DNA of 64,000 bases, from positions 1-64,000 of the forward strand of contig NZ_SWLZ01000011.1 in the NCBI RefSeq assembly GCF_005502275.1, in the 5' to 3' direction. Under the pieces are notes generated by a model, which was given only the letters and a program-made list of their open reading frames with translations, was not told where the DNA came from and ran no database searches. Position 1 is the first letter of the stretch; each line of letters opens with the position of its first letter. A program made the translations under genes and the position numbers. Shown here one piece after another: positions 57,874 through 64,000 of this stretch. Source of the stretch: Robertmurraya siralis. Its GTDB lineage: Bacteria > Bacillota > Bacilli > Bacillales > Cytobacillaceae.

Positions 57874-57927
57874 GTTTAAATCCTCCTTAATTTTTCATAA
57901 ATTTCCGTTTGTCTGTTCCCCATTGAA

Positions 57928-58200
57928 AAACAAAAAACCTCTATCCCTGAAGGGACGAGGTTTATGATCGCGGTACCACCCTAATTAGCCACATGTTATG
58001 GCTCACTTCATTACGATAACGGCTTTTTAGGCCGATGCATCTTTACACGAAAAATTCATTCTGAATTTTCATGGTCCCGATGCCAACTCAGGAGGTGAAC
58101 TTCACTTACTTTACCTATAAAAATGCTTTCAGTCTAAGGCATTTTCTCCCTCAATAGTCGAGTAAGTTACTTTTCTCCGTCAAAGTTTTTCATTATGTAA
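57928..58200 (-). promoter_or_regulatory. T-box leader, phenylalanine specifier (pheST)
   Basis: The T-box core GGTGGTACCGCG lies at about 57969-57980. The specifier loop reads GAAG-TTC-ACC, with TTC (Phe) at 58097-58099. The terminator pairs AAACCTC(TA)TCCCT with AGGGAcGAGGTTT (57935-57963) ahead of a T-run. Uncharged tRNA-Phe should relieve termination. Confidence 0.94.
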
Positions 58201-58409
58201 TAAGAACAGCGAAAAACAGCTCATTCATTGCCATACAAACTGGAGGGGTCCGTTCTTCCAAACACAATTCATAGTTGACTTATCGTAGAGAGGGAACCTG
58301 AAGTTTGCCCGGCTTTGGCAGCTTGCGCTAGACAATTCTCAATGGAGAATTATCGCATCTTATCCTTAAATTATATCGCTGTTAATTATAGTACATTAAA
58401 GAAAGGGAT
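58201..58409. other. Promoter region of pheST and end of ysgA
   Basis: About 210 bases between the T-box and the ysgA stop. They contain a small stem AATTCTC-aatg-GAGAATT (58334-58351). This may be the ysgA terminator, but it has no T-run. No promoter is called. Confidence 0.4.
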
Positions 58410-59159
58410 TCAAGCCTTCATATAATAGAGCAATATCCCTGCTGCAACTGCCACATTAAGGGATTCGCTTTTCCCAAAGAGTGGAATGTACAAATTCTTT
58501 GTTGTCTTCTGCAACAGATCAGGATCGACCCCACTTCCCTCGTTGCCAACGAGAAGGGCAAAGGATGGGGAAGGGCTTATTTCCGTATAAATTTGACCAT
58601 TTTCTAAAGATGTGCCATATATAGGAATATTTTTAGCTAATAACTTTTCCATCCATTCTTTAAGTGCTCCTCTTACAACTGGTAAATGAAAATGACTTCC
58701 TTGGGCTGAACGAATAACCTTTGGGTTATAAATATCGACACTCCCATGCCCAACAATAATTCCATCCATCCCTGCTGCATCTGCTGTACGAATCATCGTT
58801 CCTAAATTCCCCGGATCCTGAACAGCATCAATTAGCAAAAACTGCTTCCCTTTAAGTTCTTCAACCTCTTTCTGTGCCTCACAAAGAGCCAAGACACCTT
58901 GGGGAGTTTCGGTATCACTCAGTTCTCGAAAGATTTCAGGTGTGACCGTCGTTAAGGAAATAGAACCATAATCCATATGTGGAGGGAGCTCAACCCCCTC
59001 ACATACGATGATTTCTAATGCTACATCAGCTTTAATTGCTTCTTCAACAAGATGAAATCCTTCGACTAAAAAAGTTCCTGTTTTATCCCGTTCTTTTTTC
59101 GTTAAAAGCTTTTTCCATTGCTTAATTTGTCGATTTTGAGCAGATTGTATATATTTCAA
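58410..59159 (-). CDS. ysgA: SpoU/TrmH-family RNA 2'-O-methyltransferase YsgA
   Basis: SPOUT methyltransferase (249 aa) with an N-terminal L30e-like substrate-binding domain (MKYIQSAQNRQIKQWKKLLT ... GTFLVEGFHLVEEAI). The C-terminal knotted SAM-binding domain has motif 1 DAVQDPGNLGTMIRTADAAG, motif 2 VGNEGSGV and motif 3 IPLFGKSESLNVAVAAGILL. Most likely modifies 23S rRNA; the exact target base is not known from sequence. Confidence 0.92.
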   Translation of the reverse strand: MKYIQSAQNRQIKQWKKLLTKKERDKTGTFLVEGFHLVEEAIKADVALEIIVCEGVELPPHMDYGSISLTTVTPEIFRELSDTETPQGVLALCEAQKEVEELKGKQFLLIDAVQDPGNLGTMIRTADAAGMDGIIVGHGSVDIYNPKVIRSAQGSHFHLPVVRGALKEWMEKLLAKNIPIYGTSLENGQIYTEISPSPSFALLVGNEGSGVDPDLLQKTTKNLYIPLFGKSESLNVAVAAGILLYYMKA

Positions 59160-59223
59160 CGGATACTTTCTCCTTTTAGCAATATGTAAGTTTCCTCATT
59201 ATAGCCTAAGAATAGTGGGAATC

Positions 59224-59742
59224 TCAATGGTGAATCCATTCCTCCTTTAAAATAGCGTAATAATATTCATCCCACCACTCATTACCTGCTGGAATACATT
59301 TTTGAAAATATCCTTCCTTTCTCATCCCAATCTTCTCCATCACTCTTGAAGAAGCGATGTTTTCAGGTTGACACGTTGCAATGACCCTGTGTAAATGCAT
59401 ATCTTCAAAACCGAATTTTAATATTCCCTGTGCTGCTTCTGATGCATAGCCGTGATTATAATACTTAGGATTAAACACCCACCCGATTTCATATGTGTGG
59501 TCACCAAAATACTTATGAAAAACGATGTGTCCAATCACCAAATTCTCATCTCTTAAGACAACAGCAAACTTTTCTGCCGAATCACCCACATTCTTCTTTA
59601 TAAAGTCTTTTGTATCATTCTCCGTAAAAACTCCTTCTGGTATATATTTCATCACCCTACAATCTGAAGTATATTCATGAACAGCTTGCCAATCATTATT
59701 TTCAAAGTTACGTATTAATAATCTATTTGTTTTGATATACAT
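59224..59742 (-). CDS. GNAT acetyltransferase (RimJ/RimL-like)
   Basis: N-acetyltransferase (172 aa). The opening YIKTNRLLIRNFENNDWQAV is typical of the RimJ/RimL group; the acetyl-CoA site is in WVFNPKYYNHGYASEAAQGI, and CQPENIASSRVMEKIGMRKE follows near the C-terminus. Substrate unknown: a ribosomal protein N-terminus, a small molecule or an antibiotic are all possible. It lies between ysgA and sspI, where B. subtilis has no such gene, so it is an addition. Confidence 0.85.
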   Translation of the reverse strand: MYIKTNRLLIRNFENNDWQAVHEYTSDCRVMKYIPEGVFTENDTKDFIKKNVGDSAEKFAVVLRDENLVIGHIVFHKYFGDHTYEIGWVFNPKYYNHGYASEAAQGILKFGFEDMHLHRVIATCQPENIASSRVMEKIGMRKEGYFQKCIPAGNEWWDEYYYAILKEEWIHH

Positions 59743-59933
59743 TTCATTTCCCCCAATTAAAACTAAATACAGTTAATTATTTCGATATTAAAATAAAATA
59801 ACCTCTATAATTGTTGTGAAACATTCCATTGCAGTCATAATATTCAAAGTCGCAAAACCTCATCTTCTTATACATAATTCATGGCAAATTAGAAAATATA
59901 TAAAGGAAGTTATTTTAGAAGGAGCGTGTACGT

Positions 59934-60140
59934 ATGGATTTGAATTTACGCAATGCGATTATTCACAATGTATCAGGCAACTCCCAAGATGAATTACGGG
60001 AAACGATTGTCGATGCAATTCAAAACGGTGAAGAAAAAATGCTTCCTGGTCTAGGCGTTTTATTTGAAATCATTTGGAAAAATGCTTCAGAAGATGAAAA
60101 AGAAGAAATGCTCCAAACCCTTGAGTCAGGCTTAAAATAA
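59934..60140 (+). CDS. sspI: Small acid-soluble spore protein I
   Basis: Minor SASP (68 aa; B. subtilis SspI is about 71 aa), made in the forespore. Sequence [20 protein letters not shown] then [20 protein letters not shown] matches the SspI family. AAGGAGCG lies upstream of the ATG. A CATAATT string at 59873-59879 could be a sigma-G -10, but the -35 is poor. Convergent with citR. Confidence 0.94.
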   Translation: MDLNLRNAIIHNVSGNSQDELRETIVDAIQNGEEKMLPGLGVLFEIIWKNASEDEKEEMLQTLESGLK

Positions 60141-60145
60141 AGATG

Positions 60146-60178
60146 AAATCCATCGGCGAAAAACTCGCTGGTGGATTT
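60146..60178. terminator. Hairpin between sspI and citR
   Basis: A 14-bp stem (60146-60159 with 60165-60178, two G-T pairs) and five-base loop lie between the convergent genes. T-runs are short on both strands. Confidence 0.65.
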
Positions 60179-60189
60179 TCCCATCTTAA

Positions 60190-61068
60190 TTATATTCGGT
60201 AATTGGAGAGAAATTCGAGAAACTCCTGTTGTTGCGAATGTTTATATTTCATAATGGCATATGTGTAGATGTCCGGTAATTTAAAAGAATGCTGATACAC
60301 CTCTAATAATCTCCCTTCCAATAATTCTCTCCTAACTGTAGATTCTGGTAAAAAGGAAAAGCCTAAACCTTCTATAATAAATCTTTTAGTAATATGTGTC
60401 TGTGAGACTTTCATTGTCTTGATGACTGGATACTTGCTTTTCACAGCTTTAAGCAAATCCGCCCAGTAACTCGGATGATTATCGGTAAATAAATAATAGT
60501 TTAAAAAAAATTCCTCCTCCTCCAATGGTGGTGCCGTTTCAGCATCTCTACCATCATGAGGAACAATGAACAAAATGCGGTCCTTATACAGGAGTTCATT
60601 GATTAAGCTAGAATTTTGAACGTTTACACATGAAAGCCCCAGATCGACTTCATCTTTCATAACCGCTTCCTCAATATACATGGAATCAAGAATCTTAATC
60701 GCGATTTCCACATCGGGATGCTTATTTGTATAGCTTTTAATCACATAAGGTAATATTGTCTCGGCAATTAAGGGGGAAATAGCGAGAGAAAGCTTTGTCA
60801 TATATCCTTGGCTAAAGGAATTCAAGTCAGCTAGCCCCTTTTCATACAATCTTAACAATTCCACTGCATGGTGATGGTATCTCCGCCCCGCTTCCGTCAG
60901 CTTGATTTTCTTTCCATCCCGCTGAAACAATTGAACCCCTAAATTTTTCTCAAGCTGTTGAATATGAACAGTAACTGATGGCTGAGAAATATAAAGTAAT
61001 TCTGCTGCTCTACGAAAATTTCCACATTGCGCGGCCGTCACAAATGTATTTAACCATTGAAAGTCCAT
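60190..61068 (-). CDS. citR: LysR-family regulator CitR
   Basis: LysR-type regulator (292 aa; B. subtilis CitR 291). N-terminal winged HTH: MDFQWLNTFVTAAQCGNFRR, AAELLYISQPSVTVHIQQLE, followed by the substrate domain with the SxxLxxxxLPY-type region LSLAISPLIAETILPYVIKS. Divergent from a citrate synthase gene across 108 bases, exactly the citR/citA layout, where CitR represses citA. Ligand unknown. Confidence 0.88.
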   Translation of the reverse strand: MDFQWLNTFVTAAQCGNFRRAAELLYISQPSVTVHIQQLEKNLGVQLFQRDGKKIKLTEAGRRYHHHAVELLRLYEKGLADLNSFSQGYMTKLSLAISPLIAETILPYVIKSYTNKHPDVEIAIKILDSMYIEEAVMKDEVDLGLSCVNVQNSSLINELLYKDRILFIVPHDGRDAETAPPLEEEEFFLNYYLFTDNHPSYWADLLKAVKSKYPVIKTMKVSQTHITKRFIIEGLGFSFLPESTVRRELLEGRLLEVYQHSFKLPDIYTYAIMKYKHSQQQEFLEFLSNYRI

Positions 61069-61176
61069 TTCGCCCCTCCTTATTAAAAAAAATAATCAAT
61101 TTATTTATAATTATTTAATTATCTTAATAATAATTATTTTATACAATAAAACTAAAGAGGGAAAGGGGAAAGGTTA
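61069..61176. promoter_or_regulatory. citR-citA divergent control region
   Basis: 108 bases, extremely AT-rich, with an inverted TAATTATT / AATAATTA pattern at about 61108-61140 that fits a LysR-type operator. GAGGGAAAGGGGAAAGG precedes the citA ATG. Confidence 0.5.
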
Positions 61177-62268
61177 ATGATGTACGAAAAAGGATTAAAA
61201 GGGGTAATCGCTGCTGAAACACGGATCTCCTATATTGACGGTCAATTAGGACGACTTGTTTATCGGGGATATGACATCCAAAAGTTAGCGGCTAATTACC
61301 ATTTCGAAGAAGTAGCCTATTTGCTTTGGTACGGACATTTTCCAAACAAGGAGCAACTTTTCATCTTAAAGGAAGAATTGAAAAAAAATCGCTGGTTATC
61401 CGATGATCTAAAGTCGATTATTTCACTACTGCCTCCAACCATGGATTTGATGAGTGTGATTCGAACCGCTGTCTCTGCGGAAGGTGGGTATGGGGAATAT
61501 CAATTTCCACCAACTATTTCCCAAGCAGTCAAGTTAACTGCTCTCATCCCAAGTATCATCGCCTTTCGTAAACGCAAACTGGAAGGGCGGGCTGAGGTTC
61601 CACCGCGAAATGATTTAGACCATATTGAGAATTACCTATATATGTTAACAGGTGATATTCCAACAGCTGCCCATGTTCACGCTTTAGAAGCTTACATGAT
61701 TTTAACATTGGAGCACGGGATGAACGCCTCGACATTTTCAGCACGGGTGACGATATCAAGTGAATCTGATATCGTATCCGCTGTCACCTCCGCAATCGGA
61801 ACGATGAAAGGGCCTCTTCACGGTGGCGCTCCATCAGGAGTGCTTGAATTATTAGATGAAATTTCCACGGTCCAAGATGCTGCAAAAGTGATTCGAGATA
61901 AGCTCATAAGAGGCGAAAAGTTAATGGGATTTGGCCACCGAGTTTATAAAACCCATGATCCCCGTGCAATCGCTTTGAAAGAAAAATTAATAAAGTTAGG
62001 CGGGCAAGATAAGTGGTTAGATTTAGCGATGGAGGTGGAAGAGAGCGCCATTACTTTATTAGAAGAGTTCAAACCGGGAAGGGCTTTGTATACGAATGTC
62101 GAGTTCTATGCAGCGGCAATTATGAAAGCCATTCAGTTAGAGCCCATACTTTTCACCCCCACTTTCACTGCCAGTAGAATCGTTGGCTGGACTGCCCACA
62201 TATTAGAACAGGCAAGCGATAACGTCATTTACAGACCACAATCAAAATATGTCGGGTCATTTTTTTAA
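61177..62268 (+). CDS. citA: Citrate synthase CitA (minor)
   Basis: Condenses acetyl-CoA and oxaloacetate (363 aa; B. subtilis CitA 366). Catalytic residues: His in GPLHGGAPSGVLELL, His in MGFGHRVYKTHDPRA, and Asp region in TNVEFYAAAIMKAI. N-terminal GLKGVIAAETRISYIDGQLG is typical. The main synthase citZ is expected elsewhere. Two ATGs in a row at the start; either could be used. Confidence 0.93.
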   Translation: MMYEKGLKGVIAAETRISYIDGQLGRLVYRGYDIQKLAANYHFEEVAYLLWYGHFPNKEQLFILKEELKKNRWLSDDLKSIISLLPPTMDLMSVIRTAVSAEGGYGEYQFPPTISQAVKLTALIPSIIAFRKRKLEGRAEVPPRNDLDHIENYLYMLTGDIPTAAHVHALEAYMILTLEHGMNASTFSARVTISSESDIVSAVTSAIGTMKGPLHGGAPSGVLELLDEISTVQDAAKVIRDKLIRGEKLMGFGHRVYKTHDPRAIALKEKLIKLGGQDKWLDLAMEVEESAITLLEEFKPGRALYTNVEFYAAAIMKAIQLEPILFTPTFTASRIVGWTAHILEQASDNVIYRPQSKYVGSFF

Positions 62269-62593
62269 TCCACTCCATTATTTATAGAACTGTAACAGGT
62301 TTCACAATGAAATCGTATATGACTTTTGCTTTTCGAAAATATCAGTGCCCTTATGGTAATTATAGGGCACTGCTCCATCACCTGAATAAATGAGTCTGTA
62401 AAGCCTTTCAGTTATACTGAAGGGGCTTCTGATTCCATGAAGACTTCCCCATCCAATAAAGCGGAAAGCCTATCTATTCCTATTGCTTAAACGCACGCTT
62501 TTTCCGGCTTTTTTTGTAAACATTTGTATGCTTCAGCTAATCTTTCATATAAAATGGAGCTATAAACTAAAGAATTGTTTAAGGAAGTGAAAC
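62269..62593. other. Gap after citA with three hairpins
   Basis: CAGTGCCCT with AGGGCACTG (about 62342-62371), AAGCC-TTTCAG with CTGAAGGGGCTT (about 62402-62430), and AAAGCGGAAAGC with GCTTTTTCCGGCTTT (about 62458-62513). Only the last is followed by a T-run (plus strand) and is the likely citA terminator. No ORF. Confidence 0.55.
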
Positions 62594-62809
62594 ATGATCC
62601 AGCTCTATAGAATTAAAAAAGGCGGAAAGTACGTTCATACTGTTGAATATGAATCTCAAAATGAAAACGATCCTAAAATCTTATATACAGAAAAAAAGGA
62701 GCAATCATTGGTCATTTCTGCGTTAGAAATCATTAAATATCAAAAACTCCTAGATAATGTCTTAGGACACGGCAGCTATATGCTAGAGTCTATCACCGAC
62801 TTAAATTAA
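62594..62809 (+). CDS. Hypothetical protein of 71 aa
   Basis: MIQLYRIKKGGKYVHTVEYE opens a soluble, charged protein of 71 aa with no known motif. AAGGAAGTG lies five to ten bases upstream of the ATG, which supports it as a real gene. It follows citA by 325 bases and has its own space, so it is probably separate. I do not recognise it; no function is suggested. Confidence 0.6.
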   Translation: MIQLYRIKKGGKYVHTVEYESQNENDPKILYTEKKEQSLVISALEIIKYQKLLDNVLGHGSYMLESITDLN

Positions 62810-62969
62810 GCGTTTTATAACTGAAATTTTCCTAATTGGAGTGAGGGTGACTGTTGCTCAGATCATGTCCCAAGTCTTGCCTTACTAATCACAGGGGCCC
62901 TTTTCTCAAGATAACAATGACCATGCGAAAGAGAGAGTCTGCCAATTATCACTCGTTAAATCCAGTGAG

Positions 62970-63007
62970 CAAAAAGCTTTACCTCCAAATTGAGGTAAAG
63001 CTTTTAT
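62970..63007. terminator. Bidirectional terminator
   Basis: Perfect 14-bp stem AAAAGCTTTACCTC with GAGGTAAAGCTTTT (62972-62985, 62992-63005). It lies between the 71-aa gene and the VOC gene and serves at least the latter. Confidence 0.85.
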
Positions 63008-63020
63008 GATTATTGAATGA

Positions 63021-63404
63021 TTACTGTTCAATCATCTGAATGAGGTTTCCGCATGTATCGTCGAAAATTGCGATTGTAACTTCCCCCATTTTTGTTGGTT
63101 CCATCGTAAAGCTCACACCTTTTTCAACTAAACGCTCGTATTCTTCCCGAATATCACCAACCCCAAACATCGTTACAGGAATTCCTTCAGCAAATAATTT
63201 CTGTTGATACTCTTTGGCAGCAGGATGGTTATTAGGTTCAAGTAAAAGTTCTGTACCTCCCTGTTCATCTGGAGAAACAAGCGTTATCCACCTATATTCT
63301 CCACTTGGAACGTCATGCTTTTTTATAAAACCTAATGTTTTTGTGTAAAACTCCAGTGCTTTTTCTTGATCTTGGACAAATATGCTGGTAACAATAATCT
63401 TCAT
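63021..63404 (-). CDS. VOC-family (glyoxalase/PhnB-like) protein
   Basis: Single-domain vicinal-oxygen-chelate protein (127 aa). VTSIFVQDQEKALEFYTKTL and GFIKKHDVPSGEYRWITLVS form the first half, VTMFGVGDIREEYERLVEKG and VSFTMEPTKMGEVTIAIFDD the second beta-alpha-beta-beta-beta repeat, ending NLIQMIEQ. Metal ligands are incomplete compared with true glyoxalase I, so an enzyme of unknown substrate or a resistance-like binding protein is more likely. AGGAGA precedes the start. Confidence 0.85.
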   Translation of the reverse strand: MKIIVTSIFVQDQEKALEFYTKTLGFIKKHDVPSGEYRWITLVSPDEQGGTELLLEPNNHPAAKEYQQKLFAEGIPVTMFGVGDIREEYERLVEKGVSFTMEPTKMGEVTIAIFDDTCGNLIQMIEQ

Positions 63405-63628
63405 CTATTCTCTCCTTTATTTTCTTATTTCGACTAGATCGCAACCTCATGATTGCTTACCATGATAATACTTAATTATAGCAAAACAAAGCAAATAGCC
63501 AGCCACACAGTCGGTCCTTCTAAACTTCTAAGCTCCCCTGTAACTTTTACACATTAGTAGTGGATATAAAAGATATTCCAAGCAGATGACACTGTACGAA
63601 TGCACTACCAAATTCACACTTCCTCCTT

Positions 63629-64000
63629 TCAATAATTGGTTAACATCACTTTACCTTTAGCAGATTCAACCGTTTCAATCGCCTTTTTAATTTCCACTAG
63701 ATGATAACTTGCATGTACCCTCTTTAAAGTTAATTTTTTCTCAGCAACTAACTTAATCACATTCTGAAAAGCCTCGTGCCATTTATTAAGCGGTACATTC
63801 CCGTTCCAATTTCGCAAGTGAAACATATTCGCATTTACTTTAGCTTTTTGAACAATTTCGGACCAATTAACCTGAACTCCTGATAATAATCCAATGGATA
63901 AAAAATGACCGTTTGGGTGTACACAAAAAGCTAGCTCATGCCCCGAGTTACCGCCAATAGAATCAATAGCAGCATCTGCTCCTTCTCCATTCGTTAACTC
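63629..64000 (-). CDS. MDR-family oxidoreductase, C-terminal part (cut by window edge)
   Basis: The frame is open from the right window edge (starting ELTNGEGADAAIDSIGGNSG) to the stop at 63629, 123 residues. This is the C-terminal half of a medium-chain dehydrogenase/reductase: cofactor-domain segment GADAAIDSIGG, VHPNGHFLSIGLLSGVQVNW, and closing KAIETVESAKGKVMLTNY, typical of the quinone oxidoreductase group. The N-terminus lies outside, so zinc use and start cannot be judged. Confidence 0.85.
   Translation of the reverse strand, partial: ELTNGEGADAAIDSIGGNSGHELAFCVHPNGHFLSIGLLSGVQVNWSEIVQKAKVNANMFHLRNWNGNVPLNKWHEAFQNVIKLVAEKKLTLKRVHASYHLVEIKKAIETVESAKGKVMLTNY

Noticed and set aside
63011-63032. 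TGAATGATTACTGTTCA, similar to a FadR box
   Set aside because: It is 17 nt, imperfect, and forms the last codons of the VOC gene.

Overview
The window is a chromosomal segment of an endospore-forming Bacillaceae bacterium (Bacillus in the broad sense). The evidence is the low GC content, AGGAGG-type ribosome binding sites, the sporulation and germination genes lonB, gerM, gerE and sspI, and gene order. From ysxC to sspI the order follows the Bacillus subtilis ysxC-lonA-lonB-clpX-tig-ysoA-leu/ilv ... rdgB-rph-gerM-racE-ysmB-gerE-ysmA-sdh-yslB-lysC-uvrC-trxA-etfAB-fadB-fadR-lcfA-yshE-mutS2-polX-yshB-zapA-rnhC-pheTS-ysgA-sspI block. Almost all genes lie on the minus strand; yslB, rnhC, an aldo/keto reductase, sspI, citA and a 71-codon gene are on plus. 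I cannot name the species.

Layout. 1-1285 is an unstable-looking left flank: the 3' end of an IS3-family element, a small reading frame it appears to truncate, and an array of 18 (plus one decayed) 52-bp hairpin repeats. 1286-3525 is a polar amino-acid ABC transporter where B. subtilis has ysxD-hem. 3785-13731 is proteostasis (ysxC, lonA, lonB, clpX, tig) plus ysoA. 14318-23570 is a DUF1349 gene and the branched-chain amino-acid block ilvE / T-box(Leu) / ilvB-ilvH-ilvC-leuB-leuC-leuD, from which leuA is missing. 24141-31263 holds tRNA-Arg, ysnB-rdgB-rph-gerM, an inserted XRE/DUF2178 pair, racE, ysmB, gerE and ysmA. 31454-34634 is sdhCAB. 34985-39037 holds yslB, lysC under a lysine riboswitch, and uvrC. 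39329-45285 is trxA and the fatty-acid beta-oxidation set (lcfA; fadR-fadB-etfB-etfA). 45286-46180 is a gap with two small membrane-peptide candidates and a dispersed GC-rich repeat. 46180-53116 is DNA maintenance and division (yshE, mutS2, polX, cvpA/yshB, zapA, rnhC). 53174-64000 holds a prematurely stopped aldo/keto reductase, a 21-bp repeat cluster, pheST under a T-box(Phe), ysgA, a GNAT, sspI, the divergent citR/citA pair, a VOC protein and a partial MDR oxidoreductase.

Regulation that can be read directly: two T-boxes (specifiers CTC for Leu and TTC for Phe), one lysine riboswitch, an internal start in lysC, a sigma-K-like promoter for gerE, sigma-A promoters for tig, sdhCAB, fadR, ysmA and lcfA, and two exact FadR operators. 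One of these sits on the fadR operon promoter and the other on the ysmA thioesterase promoter, which extends the apparent fatty-acid regulon. A variant 19-nt palindrome occupies the equivalent place at lcfA.

No defence island, CRISPR array or prophage is visible. The features most worth a second look are the 52-bp hairpin array, the clean loss of leuA, the FadR box on ysmA, the structured segment between the T-box terminator and ilvB, the small ORFs near 45.6-46.2 kb, the nonsense codon ending the aldo/keto reductase, and the 21-bp palindromic repeat cluster at 54.1 kb.
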